The position numbers and the translations under genes are program-made. A stretch of DNA of 64,000 nucleotides from VRUE01 sp963702175 (GTDB lineage Bacteria; Actinomycetota; Thermoleophilia; Solirubrobacterales; 70-9), in contig OY969721.1 in NCBI GenBank assembly GCA_963702175.1, positions 2,232,001 through 2,296,000 of the forward strand. Direction: 5' to 3'. The notes beneath the pieces are model-generated. The model had not been told where the DNA came from, ran no database searches, and saw only the letters and a list, made by a program, of their open reading frames with translations. Shown here piece after piece: positions 24,271 through 33,317 of this stretch (its first letter is position 1; every line of letters starts with the position of its first letter).

Positions 24271-24693
24271 TCAGGGCTTGCCGATGCTGGCCAGGTACTC
24301 GTCGAGAGCCTCGGTTTTCTGAGTGTCCTCGTAGACCTCGTACTCGCGCAGCTTGCCCCAGGCGATCCGCCCCCAGATCACGTAGCGGTTCTCGTAGACC
24401 CGTCTGCCGTCGGGCGCGTCGAGATGGTCGGTGCCACGGACGCAGATCGTCTGGTTCCAGGGGAAGCCCTTGAGGATGACCTCGTCGGGGTAGATCTGGA
24501 GGCCGACGTCGGCGAAGCGTTGCAGCCAGGGCCTGAGCTCGTCCTTGCCTTCCAGTTCGATCGCCCAGGAGCTGTCACCGGGGAAGCGGAACCTAACGTC
24601 CTCGGCGTCCATCTGCAGCGTCGGCCCGATGTCGCCTTCGCGCGCCTTCGCCATGTTGCGGGAGATCATCTTCTTGGCGAGCCAGGACAGCAT
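24271..24693 (-). CDS. SnoaL/NTF2-like protein
   Basis: A 140-residue protein with the cone-shaped alpha+beta NTF2 pattern: DAEDVRFRFPGDSSWAIELE, a helix DELRPWLQRFADVGLQ, then VRGTDHLDAPDGRRVYENRY. These proteins act as small isomerases, hydrolases or binding proteins and the activity cannot be told from sequence. First gene of a pair with the GNAT gene. Confidence 0.75.
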   Translation of the reverse strand: MLSWLAKKMISRNMAKAREGDIGPTLQMDAEDVRFRFPGDSSWAIELEGKDELRPWLQRFADVGLQIYPDEVILKGFPWNQTICVRGTDHLDAPDGRRVYENRYVIWGRIAWGKLREYEVYEDTQKTEALDEYLASIGKP

Positions 24694-24728
24694 TGGGGCC
24701 TCCTCGAGTCGACGGTTGCCGGAAGCTA

Positions 24729-25160
24729 CTAGCTATCGGCGAGCCTTATGCCTCCGTCTTCGGTGACCGTCCAGTGCGGATTGTGGGCGATCTCCCAGGG
24801 GTGGCCGTCGGGGTCGATGAAGACCGAGCTGTAGCCGCCCCAGAACGTTTCGGCCGGCTCGCGTCCGATCTGGGCGCCGCCGGCGCGCGCTTCCTCGGTG
24901 GCGGCGTCGACCTCCTCGCGCGAGGCGAAGTTGAGGGCGAAGGTGACGCCGCCCCAGCCCTCGCCATTCTCGACGCAGCTGTCCTCGGCCAGCCGCGCCC
25001 GGTCCCAGAGCGCGACGACCATGTCGCCGGCCTGGAAGAAGACGACGTCGTCTTCCGGGCCGGCGCCGGTCCTCCAGCCGAGCGCTTCGTAGAAATGCCG
25101 CGCCCGGCCGAGATCGGCCACGCCGAGGGTGACCAGGTTGAGCCGCTGCTTGACCGCCAC
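24729..25160 (-). CDS. VOC (glyoxalase/dioxygenase fold) protein
   Basis: A 143-residue protein with two beta-alpha-beta-beta-beta modules: VTLGVADLGRARHFYEALGW at the start and FIDPDGHPWEIAHNPHW at the end. A Glu in WEIA and His near the N-terminal module would be metal ligands. The specific reaction is unknown. Confidence 0.85.
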   Translation of the reverse strand: MAVKQRLNLVTLGVADLGRARHFYEALGWRTGAGPEDDVVFFQAGDMVVALWDRARLAEDSCVENGEGWGGVTFALNFASREEVDAATEEARAGGAQIGREPAETFWGGYSSVFIDPDGHPWEIAHNPHWTVTEDGGIRLADS

Positions 25161-25165
25161 GCAGC

Positions 25166-25468
25166 TCAGCTCATCGAGCGTTCTTCGACAACCTCGAAGA
25201 CGCCGTCGGCCCCGACCGACTCGACGAACTCATCGGCGGCGGCGCGCCTCTGATCGTATTCGCCACCCTCCTGGCCCGCGCGCAGCTCCTCGAGCGTGCC
25301 GTCGAAGAGGCCGAAGGTGATCACCTCGTTCTCGTCGTTGACGTTGCGCAACGCGTAGAACTGCTTCCAGCCAGCCGGCACGTTCGACATGTCGTCGGGC
25401 ATGAAGGCCTGTTTGAAGTCCTCCATCGTGCCGGGCTTGAGCTTGCGAACGGTCAGTGCACAGAGCAT
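25166..25468 (-). CDS. Hypothetical protein, ferredoxin-like/ABM-type fold
   Basis: A 100-residue protein (LCALTVRKLKPGTMEDFKQAF, then EVITFGLFDGTLEELRAGQ) with the rhythm of antibiotic-biosynthesis-monooxygenase or NIPSNAP-like dimeric folds. Family assignment is tentative. It sits five bases from the VOC gene and three bases from the SixA gene in a packed minus-strand unit. Confidence 0.6.
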   Translation of the reverse strand: MLCALTVRKLKPGTMEDFKQAFMPDDMSNVPAGWKQFYALRNVNDENEVITFGLFDGTLEELRAGQEGGEYDQRRAAADEFVESVGADGVFEVVEERSMS

Positions 25469-25471
25469 GGG

Positions 25472-25921
25472 CTATCTCCTCTCGTGGCTTATCGCAGCCA
25501 AGTCCTTCGGCCGCAGCAACGCCACCAGTGTCCCACCGTCGACAACCGCCAGTCCACTCTTTCGCAGCTTGACCTTGGCGCCGGTGAGGCGAGCGACCTC
25601 GCCCGAGAAGTCGGGCTCGTGTCCGACTAGGAGAACGTTGCCGCGACCCGCAGCCAGCTGGAGCGAGTCGAAGGGCCCACCGCGCAACTCCTCGGCGATC
25701 TCCGGCTCGACCCCAAGCGAACGACAGGCGAGCTTCGCGGTGTCGGCGGCGCGCACCTTCGGGCTGGTCAGGCAAGCGTCGATCTCGGCACCCAACCCCT
25801 GCAACGCCCGCCCCGCGACCTCCGCCTGCCGCGCGCCCTTCGCGGTCAGCCGCCGCGCCGCGTCGTCCCCATCGCCGTCTTCTGCGTCCCCGTGTCGCAG
25901 CAGATAGATCACGAGTTTCAT
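25472..25921 (-). CDS. sixA: SixA-type phosphohistidine phosphatase
   Basis: A histidine phosphatase of 149 residues. The catalytic RHG is in LLRHGDAE (7-14) and the second His in VGHEPDFS (about 103-110). Small SixA proteins dephosphorylate His-phosphorylated proteins; the partner here is unknown. Its start overlaps the upstream GST-like gene by four bases. Confidence 0.88.
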   Translation of the reverse strand: MKLVIYLLRHGDAEDGDGDDAARRLTAKGARQAEVAGRALQGLGAEIDACLTSPKVRAADTAKLACRSLGVEPEIAEELRGGPFDSLQLAAGRGNVLLVGHEPDFSGEVARLTGAKVKLRKSGLAVVDGGTLVALLRPKDLAAISHERR

Positions 25922-26682
25922 CTACCCGGACGCCCAGGGTCACCTGCAAAGGGCTCTAGCCACTCCTGCGGGACGAAGCCCGCCGGAACTCCCGTCGGGT
26001 AGTCGGGCATCAGCTCGGTGGCGAAGCGTGCCGCCTCGCGGCCCTCCATCACCGGCGCCAGGTCCTCGAAAGTCATCAGCAGCCGGACCGAGGTCCCGAT
26101 CTGGAAGTCGGCAGCGTTGCGCTGCTTGCCGCCGATCGTCCCCTCGTCGAGCAGCCCCTCGATGCGGTCGAGCAGGACGGGCAGCGTTCCGACCGTCCTC
26201 CTCACACCCTCGGTGTCGTTGGCCCCCACCTTGTGCGCGAAGTACCAGGCCACTGGCCAGCCGGCCGAGCCGACCAGGCGCGACGCCGGCACGCCGGCCT
26301 CACGAGCCAGCTTGGTGCGCAGCTCTGGTCGGTGGACGTTTATCCAACCCCCCAGTCGCCGCGGGACCAGCTGCAGGATTTCGTCGCCCCAGCGCTCAGC
26401 CTCTTCGACTCGGATCCGCTCCTGTGGGTCGGTGGGGAACAGCGACGGCTCTGGCTGTGCTTCCTCGAGCGCGCGGGCGATCACGCGCGAGCCCTGGACG
26501 CGGCGCCCGTCTAGCCTCAGGGCGGGCACCGTGCCGCGGCGGAAGCCAAGCGGCCGCAGCAAAGCTGCGTGTGTGCCGGGCACCAGATTGACCACCTTGT
26601 GCTCGATTCCCTTGTGCTCCAGCATCAAGCGCGCGGCGTGCGCGGAGTGCGAGGAATGCACTGCGTAGAGCGTCACCGCCAC
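25918..26682 (-). CDS. Glutathione S-transferase-fold protein
   Basis: A 254-residue protein with a thioredoxin-like N-terminal domain (VTLYAVHSSHSAHAARLMLEHKG, cis-Pro region GTVPALRLDG at about 49-58) and an all-helical C-terminal domain. Actinobacteria normally lack glutathione, so another thiol or a non-catalytic role is possible. The CxxC/Ser position reads SSHS. Coupled to the sixA gene. Confidence 0.8.
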   Translation of the reverse strand: MAVTLYAVHSSHSAHAARLMLEHKGIEHKVVNLVPGTHAALLRPLGFRRGTVPALRLDGRRVQGSRVIARALEEAQPEPSLFPTDPQERIRVEEAERWGDEILQLVPRRLGGWINVHRPELRTKLAREAGVPASRLVGSAGWPVAWYFAHKVGANDTEGVRRTVGTLPVLLDRIEGLLDEGTIGGKQRNAADFQIGTSVRLLMTFEDLAPVMEGREAARFATELMPDYPTGVPAGFVPQEWLEPFAGDPGRPGR

Positions 26683-26696
26683 GGCGGCACCCTGCC

Positions 26697-27875
26697 CTAC
26701 AACCCCAGCTGCTTGCCGAGGATCTCCTTCATGATCTCGTCGGTGCCGCCGCCGATGGGGCCTAGGCGGGCGTCGCGGACGGCGCGCTCGATGCCGTACT
26801 CACGCATATAGCCATAGCCGCCGTGGATTTGGAGTGACTCGTCGGCTATGTCGAGGACGGTGCGCTGGGTCGCGAGCTTGGCCATCGTCACCTCCTTGAT
26901 GCAGTCCTGGCCCTCGTGGAAGAGGCGCAGGGCGTTGTAGGTGATCGATTTGGCGGCTTCGGCCTGGGTGGCCATCTCGGCCACCTTGTGGCGGATCGTC
27001 TGGAAGTTGCCGATCGGGCGGCCGAAGGCCTTGCGCTCCAGCGCGTACTCGACGGTCCTCTCGATCAGCCGCTGCATCGCGCCGACCGCGCCGATCGCCA
27101 TCAGCAGCCTCTCCCAGGCGAAGTTGGCCATGATCAGCCTGAAGCCCTCGTTCTCTTCTCCCAGGAGGTTCTCGTCGGGCACCTCGACGTCGGTGAAGGA
27201 GAGCTCTCCCGTGTCGGATGAGTGCCAGCCGAGCTTCTCCAGCTTCGCCGTCACCTCGTAGCCCGCCATCTCGCGCTCGAGGACAAGGAAGGAGATGCCG
27301 TGGTGGCCGCCCTCCTGGGTCGTCTTGCAGGCGCAGACGAGGAAGTCGGCGCGGACGCCGTTGGTGATGAACGTCTTCGAGCCGTTGACGACGTAGCCGC
27401 CGTCGACCTTCTCGGCGAAGGTGGTGATGCCGGCGACGTCGGAGCCGGCGCCGGGCTCGGTGATCCCCAGCGCGCCGATCTTCTCGCCGGCGATCCCCGG
27501 CACCAGCCAGCGCTGTTTCTGCTCGTCGGTGCCGAAGTTGAAAATCGGCGGCATCGCGATCGAGGTGTGGGCATTGAGCCCGGCGGCGACGCCGCCCGAG
27601 CCGCCGCTCCGCGCCAGCTCCTCGACCCAGACCGCGTCGTGCAGATGGGTGCCGCCCTGGCCGCCGAGTTCCTCCGGGAACTTCAGCCCGAGGAAGCCAA
27701 GCTCGGCGCAGCGTCCGTAGAGCTCACGCGGGAATTCCCGCGCCTCCTCCCACTCGTCGACGTTGGGCGCGATCTCCTTGGAGACGAAGCGCCGAACCGT
27801 CTCCCGCAGCTCCTCATGCTCCTCGCTGAAAGGAGGGAGGGTGGCGCGCTGCCCCGTGTCCTTGACGACAGTCAT
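26697..27875 (-). CDS. Acyl-CoA dehydrogenase
   Basis: A FAD flavoprotein of 392 residues that oxidises acyl-CoA to trans-2-enoyl-CoA. Signature 1 is ITEPGAGSDVAGI, signature 2 is IHGGYGYMREYGIERAVRDARL, and the C-terminus ends GGGTDEIMKEILGKQLGL. The catalytic Glu is expected in the YGIERAVRD/GGGTDE area. The start chosen is ATG at 27875; GTG at 27890 and TTG at 27905 are possible. Confidence 0.93.
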   Translation of the reverse strand: MTVVKDTGQRATLPPFSEEHEELRETVRRFVSKEIAPNVDEWEEAREFPRELYGRCAELGFLGLKFPEELGGQGGTHLHDAVWVEELARSGGSGGVAAGLNAHTSIAMPPIFNFGTDEQKQRWLVPGIAGEKIGALGITEPGAGSDVAGITTFAEKVDGGYVVNGSKTFITNGVRADFLVCACKTTQEGGHHGISFLVLEREMAGYEVTAKLEKLGWHSSDTGELSFTDVEVPDENLLGEENEGFRLIMANFAWERLLMAIGAVGAMQRLIERTVEYALERKAFGRPIGNFQTIRHKVAEMATQAEAAKSITYNALRLFHEGQDCIKEVTMAKLATQRTVLDIADESLQIHGGYGYMREYGIERAVRDARLGPIGGGTDEIMKEILGKQLGL

Positions 27876-27944
27876 GCCAATCTGTGACACTCTTTTTGCA
27901 GACAACGCGCCTCAGGTGCGTTTTGGCCCTGTAGCGTGGCGGTC

Positions 27945-28124
27945 ATGGAGCGGACGATGTGGACTGACGAGCGACTCAACGACAGATTCGACGGCCTGGA
28001 TAGAAGGCTCGATCGGATCGAGCGCGATATCCGGGATCTGCGCCAGCTGATGTTCCAGCTATGGGGAGCCACGATGGGCACCCAGCTCGCGGTCATCGTC
28101 GCCATAGTCGTCACGAACGGCTGA
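27945..28124 (+). CDS. Small coiled-coil membrane protein
   Basis: About 59 residues: an amphipathic, charged coiled coil (RLNDRFDGLDRRLDRIER) followed by one membrane helix (MGTQLAVIVAIVVTNG). Similar short proteins are widespread in this group of actinobacteria and their function is unknown. The start may also be GTG at 27936. Its end overlaps the SnoaL-like gene on the other strand by 14 bases. Confidence 0.6.
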   Translation: MERTMWTDERLNDRFDGLDRRLDRIERDIRDLRQLMFQLWGATMGTQLAVIVAIVVTNG

Positions 28125-28551
28125 CCGGCGCTTTCCAGTCCTCGAGCATCGTGTGGCCGCGGCCCGCGTGGTCGAAGCCGAGCAAATTCCCCTGTGGGTT
28201 CTTCTTGCCGCCATGGTGGTAGGCGCGCACCTCGGCGATCTTGCCGTCCTCGATGTGGAACCACTCGGTGCCGCGGTCCAGCCTCTGCTCGCCGGACTCG
28301 GGATGGCGCCAGGTCATCGTCCACTCGATCACCGCCTGGTCGCCTTCCTCGATCGCATTCTCGACGTACCACTGAGCATCGATGCTCTCGACCCCCAGGG
28401 CGGCGAAGCGACCGATCGTCTCGGCCCCCTCGTGGGGACCGAGACGCGTGTAGTAGTGGACCGCCTCGTCGGTGAAGTGGGCCGCGACCGCATCCGCGTC
28501 GCCGCTGTTCAGCGCCGCGTAGTAGGAGCGAATGTGCTCGACGTGAGACAC
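28111..28551 (-). CDS. SnoaL/NTF2-like protein
   Basis: A 146-residue polyketide-cyclase/NTF2-fold protein: HIRSYYAALNSGDADAVAAHF at the start, then TEWFHIEDGKIAEVRAYHH. The start is GTG at 28551. The frame continues upstream across the acyl-CoA dehydrogenase gene, but that part is a shadow. It may act on an acyl-CoA-derived metabolite, given its neighbours. Confidence 0.8.
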   Translation of the reverse strand: MSHVEHIRSYYAALNSGDADAVAAHFTDEAVHYYTRLGPHEGAETIGRFAALGVESIDAQWYVENAIEEGDQAVIEWTMTWRHPESGEQRLDRGTEWFHIEDGKIAEVRAYHHGGKKNPQGNLLGFDHAGRGHTMLEDWKAPVSRS

Positions 28552-28577
28552 GGTCGCACCCCGTCCAGACCGGACGC

Positions 28578-29795
28578 CTACAGCCCGTAGCTGCGGCCGA
28601 TGACCTCGAGCATGATCTCGTCGGTGCCGGCGCCGATCCGGTTGAGGCGGACGTCGCGGTAGGCGCGCTCGATCTCGTACTCCTTCATGTAGCCGTAGCC
28701 GCCGTGGATCTGGATGCACTCGTCGGCGACCTCGCAGGCGATCCGCGAGGTGTAGAGCTTGCACTCTGAGATCTCGCGCACCGGGTACTCGCCGTTGGCG
28801 TAGCGCCAGGCGGTCGCGTAGGTGAACTGGCGGGCCGCCTCGATCTTGGTCGCCATCTCGGCGAACTTGTGGCGGATCACCTGGAAGTTGCCGATCGAGC
28901 GGCCGAAGGCCTTGCGCTCCTTGGCGTACTCCAGGGTGCGGTCGAACATCCGCTGCGCCCCGGCGACGGCGCCGGCGCAGGCGACCATCCGCTCGCTCTG
29001 GAGCTCCCAGGCGATGTGGTAGAAGCCCTTGCCCTCTTCTCCGAGCAGGTTCTCGACCGGGACACGCACGTCCTCGAAGGCCAGTTCCGCCGTGTCGGAG
29101 GAGTGCATACCCATCTTCTCCAGCTTGCGCGAGACGCTGAAGCCGGGCACGGTCTCGCCGTTCTCGTCGCGCAGGTCGACGACCAGGAGGCTCATCCCGT
29201 CGTGCGCTTTCGAGGGGTCGGTCTTGACTACTAGGACGATGAAGTCGGCACGGGCGCCGTTGGTGATGAACGTCTTCGAGCCGTTGACGACGAATTCGTC
29301 GCCGTCGCGGATCGCCGAAGTGCGGATGCCGGCAACGTCGGAGCCGGCCTCGGGCTCGGTGATGCCGAGGCAACCGATCTTCTCGCCGCGGATCGCCGGT
29401 GGCAGGTAGCGCTGCTTCAGTTCCTTGGTGCCGAGCATCTCGATCGGCGGCAGCACCATGTCGGTGTGGACGACGAAGCCCATGTTGAGCCCGCCCGAGC
29501 CGGTGTAGCTCATGCACTCCGAGCGGACCAGGGAGTAGTAGTAGTCGCCGCCCTGCCCGCCGTACTCCTCGGGGAAGGTGAGGCCGAGGAAGCCGAGCTC
29601 GCCCGCCCGTTTCATGATCTCCCGCGGCCAAGTGGTCTCCTCCCACTCGTTGCGGTGCGGCCAGAGCTCCTTCTGTACCCACGCCTGCATCGACTCGCGC
29701 AGGTCTTCGTGCTCCTGCGTGAAGATCATGTGCTTGCGCTCGGCCTGGTGGTCGGGCTTGATGACTTTGGAGCCGTTGGTCGTCGCGGTCGCCAC
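28578..29795 (-). CDS. Acyl-CoA dehydrogenase
   Basis: A second acyl-CoA dehydrogenase of 405 residues. Signatures are ITEPEAGSDVAGIRT and IHGGYGYMKEYEIERAYRD, ending GAGTDEIMLEVIGRSYGL. GTG start at 29795 with GAGGAG upstream; a longer frame to 29867 has no better start. It lies divergent from the crotonase gene and, with it and the carboxylase, suggests degradation of medium or branched acyl-CoAs. Confidence 0.94.
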   Translation of the reverse strand: MATATTNGSKVIKPDHQAERKHMIFTQEHEDLRESMQAWVQKELWPHRNEWEETTWPREIMKRAGELGFLGLTFPEEYGGQGGDYYYSLVRSECMSYTGSGGLNMGFVVHTDMVLPPIEMLGTKELKQRYLPPAIRGEKIGCLGITEPEAGSDVAGIRTSAIRDGDEFVVNGSKTFITNGARADFIVLVVKTDPSKAHDGMSLLVVDLRDENGETVPGFSVSRKLEKMGMHSSDTAELAFEDVRVPVENLLGEEGKGFYHIAWELQSERMVACAGAVAGAQRMFDRTLEYAKERKAFGRSIGNFQVIRHKFAEMATKIEAARQFTYATAWRYANGEYPVREISECKLYTSRIACEVADECIQIHGGYGYMKEYEIERAYRDVRLNRIGAGTDEIMLEVIGRSYGL

Positions 29796-29906
29796 TGTCT
29801 CTCTCCTCGTTCGCTGGAATCCGATGGGCGGCGCCCGCCGCCTGAAAAGTCGAGTGGACAGTAGCACTTCCCACTTCCTACAGAGTCGGCTATGGTCCCG
29901 CTCGGG

Positions 29907-30689
29907 ATGGACTACGAGGTCGTCAAGTACGAGGTCGCCGAGGGCGTCGCCACGGTGACGCTGAACAACCCGGAGAAGCGCAACATGCTCTCAGCCCAGA
30001 TGCTGGTCGAGCTGGTCGACGCGATGAAGACGGCGCGCGACAGCGATGACGTCCGCGCGGTCGTGCTCACCGGCGCTGGCGACAAGGTCTTCTGCGCTGG
30101 CGCTGACCTGGGCGGCTTCGCCGCCGACGTGCCACTCGTCCAGAAACACTTCGCCACCGACCTCTTCCTGGAGTTCTTCCGTCTGATGCCGCGGCTGGGC
30201 AAGCCGACGCTCTGCGCCGCCAACGGCCACGTGCTGGCGGGGGGGATGGGCCTCGCCCTCTCCTGCGACCTGTTGATCGCCAAGGAGGGGGCGACCTTCG
30301 GCACGCCGGAGATCAACGTCGGCGCCTTCCCCTACATGATCATGGCGATCATCTACCGCAACGTCCCGCGCAAGAAGGTCAACGAGATGATGCTGCTGGG
30401 CGAGCGGCTCAGCGCCGAGCAGGCGGTCGAGTACGGGCTCGCCAACAAGGTCGTGCCGGAGGCCGAGTTCGACGCCGCGGTCGCCGATTGGGCCGGCAAG
30501 CTGGCCTCGAAGAGCCCGGTGCTGATGCGGCTCGGCCACGACGCGATGTACCGCCAGCAGGACATGGCGCTCGACGACGCGCTCGAGTACCTGCGTTCGC
30601 AGCTCTCGCTCACCTTCTCGACCGAGGACATCGTTGAGGGCGTCACCGCATTCTTCGAGAAACGCGACCCGCAGTGGAAGGGACGGTAG
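29907..30689 (+). CDS. Enoyl-CoA hydratase/isomerase (crotonase fold)
   Basis: A 260-residue crotonase-fold enzyme. Oxyanion-hole segments are CAGADLGGF (about 67-75) and ANGHVLAGGMGLALS (about 105-119), and GAFPYMIMAIIYR replaces the common region with catalytic Glu. A short form starting at ATG 29907 matches relatives better than ATG 29892. Its last codon abuts the carboxylase start. Confidence 0.92.
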   Translation: MDYEVVKYEVAEGVATVTLNNPEKRNMLSAQMLVELVDAMKTARDSDDVRAVVLTGAGDKVFCAGADLGGFAADVPLVQKHFATDLFLEFFRLMPRLGKPTLCAANGHVLAGGMGLALSCDLLIAKEGATFGTPEINVGAFPYMIMAIIYRNVPRKKVNEMMLLGERLSAEQAVEYGLANKVVPEAEFDAAVADWAGKLASKSPVLMRLGHDAMYRQQDMALDDALEYLRSQLSLTFSTEDIVEGVTAFFEKRDPQWKGR

Positions 30690-32284
30690 TGGCCGGCACA
30701 GAGCAAGAGACGAAGCACCTGCTGCCGGGGACGGCCCCGCTGGGCGACCTCACCGAGCAGCTGCACGAGCGGCGCGAGAAGGCGAAGCTGGGCGGCGGCG
30801 AGGAGAAGATCGCCAAACAGCACGAGCGCGGCAAGCTGACCGCGCGCGAGCGGATCGACCTGCTGGTCGACGCCGGCACCTTCGTCGAGATGGGCATCCA
30901 CGGCCGCCCCCACTTCGCCCAGCGGGCGATGGACGGGGTCGAGGCGCCGGCCGACGGCGTGATCACCGGCTGGGGCGACGTCGACGGCCGCCCCTGCTGC
31001 ATCGCCGCCTACGACTTCACCGTGATGGCTGGCTCGATGGGGATGACCGGGGAGCTCAAGGTCACCCGCCTGCGCGAGATGGCGCTCTCCAAGCGGATGC
31101 CCTTCATCTGGCTGCTCGACTCGGCCGGGGCCCGCATCCAGGAGGCGTCGGGCTCGCTCTTCGCCGGCTCCGGCCACCTCTTCCGCGAGGAGGTGGAAAT
31201 GTCGGGCGTGATCCCGATGGTGGCGGCGATGATGGGCCCCTGCGCGGCCGGCACCGCCTACATTCCGGCCCTCTCTGACTTCGTGCCGATGGTCTCCGGC
31301 CAGGGGGCGATGGCGCTCGCCGGCCCGCACCTGACCAAAGCCGTCACCGGCGAGGACATTTCGATGGAGGAGCTCGGCGGGGCCAAGGTCCACTGCCGCA
31401 AGTCGGGGGTGGGGGACCTCGAGGTGAAGGACGACGAGGAGTGCATCGAAGCGGTCAAGAAGTACCTCTCCTACTTTCCGACCAACTGCGAGCACAAGCC
31501 GCCGATCGCCGAGACCGCCGACCCGGACGACCGCCAGTCGGAGAAGCTGATGGAGATCGTCCCCGACTCCTCGCGCCAGCCCTACGACATGTATGACGTG
31601 ATCGGCGAGATCGTCGACGATGGCGAGTTCTTCGACATCAAGCCGAAGTTCGCCAAGACGCTGATCACCTGCTTCGCCCGCTTCGGCGGCCAGCCGGCGG
31701 GGATCGTCGCCAACCAGCCCAAGCACCTGGCCGGCATCCTCGACAACGACTCGGCTGACAAGGCGGCGCGCTTCATCAACCTCTGCGATGCCTTCAACAT
31801 CCCGCTCGTCTTCCTCCAGGACGTGCCCGGCTTCATGGTCGGCTCGAAGGTCGAGCACGCCGGGATCATTCGCCACGGGGCGAAGATGCTCTACGCGGTC
31901 AGTCGCGCCACGGTGCCGAAGGTGACCGTGGTCGTGCGCAAGGCCTACGGCGCCGGCTACTACGTGATGTGCGGCAAGGCCTACGAGCCGGACCTGATCG
32001 TCGCCTGGCCCGGCGCCGAGATCTCGGTGATGGGGGCCGAGGGCGCGGTCAACATCATCGGCCGCTCGGCGATCGAGGCCTCGGACGATCCCGAGGCGAC
32101 CAAAGAGGCGATGCTGAACGCGGTCCGCGAGCAGATCGACCCCTACATCGCCGCCGGCAACGCCGTGATCGACGACGTCATCGACCCGCGCGAGACGCGA
32201 CCGACGATCGTCAAGGCGCTGCGGATGACGAAAGACAAGCACGTCGAGAAGCCCGCCAAGCGCCACGGGGTGATGCCGGTATGA
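30689..32284 (+). CDS. Acyl-CoA carboxylase, carboxyltransferase (beta) subunit
   Basis: A biotin-dependent carboxyltransferase subunit of 531 residues (propionyl-, methylcrotonyl- or similar CoA). The N half has LLDSAGARIQEASGSLFAG and the carboxybiotin/CoA core GPCAAGTAYIP. The C half has GGQPAGIVANQP and KAYGAGYYVMCGKAYEPD. GTG start at 30689, with GGAAGGGA before it, overlapping the crotonase stop by one base. No biotin carboxylase subunit is present here. The small biotinyl protein at 12460 could be its carrier. Confidence 0.92.
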   Translation: MAGTEQETKHLLPGTAPLGDLTEQLHERREKAKLGGGEEKIAKQHERGKLTARERIDLLVDAGTFVEMGIHGRPHFAQRAMDGVEAPADGVITGWGDVDGRPCCIAAYDFTVMAGSMGMTGELKVTRLREMALSKRMPFIWLLDSAGARIQEASGSLFAGSGHLFREEVEMSGVIPMVAAMMGPCAAGTAYIPALSDFVPMVSGQGAMALAGPHLTKAVTGEDISMEELGGAKVHCRKSGVGDLEVKDDEECIEAVKKYLSYFPTNCEHKPPIAETADPDDRQSEKLMEIVPDSSRQPYDMYDVIGEIVDDGEFFDIKPKFAKTLITCFARFGGQPAGIVANQPKHLAGILDNDSADKAARFINLCDAFNIPLVFLQDVPGFMVGSKVEHAGIIRHGAKMLYAVSRATVPKVTVVVRKAYGAGYYVMCGKAYEPDLIVAWPGAEISVMGAEGAVNIIGRSAIEASDDPEATKEAMLNAVREQIDPYIAAGNAVIDDVIDPRETRPTIVKALRMTKDKHVEKPAKRHGVMPV

Positions 32285-32420
32285 GCCCAGGACGCTGCAA
32301 ACCGGCGCATCTCGGGGTCTTCGGTCGGGCTCCTCGGGTCACGCACCTGAGTGCGCTCCCCTCGTCGCCCTCCCTGCATCCCCCGACCTGCTTGGTTTTC
32401 GCGTCCTGGGGAGGTTTGCA
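32285..32420 (+). promoter_or_regulatory. Intercistronic leader with crossed complementary arms
   Basis: The only large gap in an otherwise packed operon. CCAGGACGC (32287-32295) pairs with GCGTCCTGG (32401-32409), and the adjacent TGCAAACC (32296-32303) pairs with GGTTTGCA (32413-32420), which directly abuts the next ATG. The order A-B-A'-B' makes these a pseudoknot or two competing structures. The Shine-Dalgarno GGGGAGG (32408-32414) lies across A' and B'. Inside are GGTCGGG/CCCGACC (32323-32329, 32382-32388) and a CGCAC/GTGCG hairpin. It is a candidate translational switch. Confidence 0.5.
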
Positions 32421-33317
32421 ATGAGTCAATTGGGCGACCCGGTGGTGATCAGCTGCTCGATCAGCGGCGTGATCGCAAACCGCGACCAGTGCCCGGCGAT
32501 CCCGTACACGCCCGAGGAGTACGCGGCGGAGGCGCGGCGGGCGGTCGACGAGGGCGCCTCGCAGATCCACATCCACGCCCGCACGCCCGACGGCACGCCC
32601 TCCTACGAGGTCGAGGACTTCCGGGCGATCACCGAGGCGATCCTGGCCGAGGTCGGCGACGTGATCATCAACTACTCGACCGGGGCGATCGGGATCCCGA
32701 TCGAGAAGCGGATCGAGTACCTGCGGGAGCTGCGGCCAGACGTCGCCGCGCTCAACATGAGCTCGATGAACTACGCCAAGTACTCGGCGAAACGCAAAGA
32801 CTTCGTCTTCAAGGCCGTCTTCGAGAACAGCTTCGACACGATCATCGAGTTCCTCACGACGATGAAGGAGCTTGGAATCAAGCCCGAGCACGAGTGCTTC
32901 GACGCCGGCCACGTCGCCAACCTCGACCCGCTGATCGACATGGGCCTGCTCGACCGGACCCCGCTGCAGATCTCGCTGGTGATGGGGGTCAACGGCGGCA
33001 TTCGCCCGACCCCGCGCAACGTTGGCTTCATGGCGGACCAGATCCCCGGCGGGGCCGAGGGTGAGAACCAGTGGCAGGTGATCGGCATCTCCCGCGACCA
33101 GTGGAAGCTGCTCGGCGCGTCGCTGGTGCTGGGCGGCAATGTCCGCGCCGGGGTCGAGGACAACCTCTACCTGCCGAACGGTGAGATGGCGAAGTCGAAC
33201 GGCGACCTGATCGCCAAGGCGCGGCAGATGGCCGAGGACGTCGGGCGCCGTGCCGCCACCGTGGCCGAGGCTCGCGAGCTGCTGGGAGTGCCGAAGCGTG
33301 AGCGCTCTGCCGCTTAG
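32421..33317 (+). CDS. Beta-keto acid cleavage enzyme (BKACE, DUF849)
   Basis: A 298-residue TIM-barrel enzyme that cleaves a beta-keto acid with acetyl-CoA in this family, giving acetoacetate and an acyl-CoA. The zinc site is HIHAR (about 51-55) with a later His in FDAGHVANLD. ISCSISG near the N-terminus and VMGVNGGIRPT are further family segments. Which keto acid it uses is unknown. Translation may be controlled by the leader at 32285-32420; the CoA-transferase-fold gene starts inside its 3' end. Confidence 0.9.
   Translation: MSQLGDPVVISCSISGVIANRDQCPAIPYTPEEYAAEARRAVDEGASQIHIHARTPDGTPSYEVEDFRAITEAILAEVGDVIINYSTGAIGIPIEKRIEYLRELRPDVAALNMSSMNYAKYSAKRKDFVFKAVFENSFDTIIEFLTTMKELGIKPEHECFDAGHVANLDPLIDMGLLDRTPLQISLVMGVNGGIRPTPRNVGFMADQIPGGAEGENQWQVIGISRDQWKLLGASLVLGGNVRAGVEDNLYLPNGEMAKSNGDLIAKARQMAEDVGRRAATVAEARELLGVPKRERSAA

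Noticed and set aside
28552..29874. Upstream part of a 587-codon minus-strand frame
   Set aside because: It runs out of frame through the acyl-CoA dehydrogenase gene; only the last 146 codons (SnoaL-like) are real.
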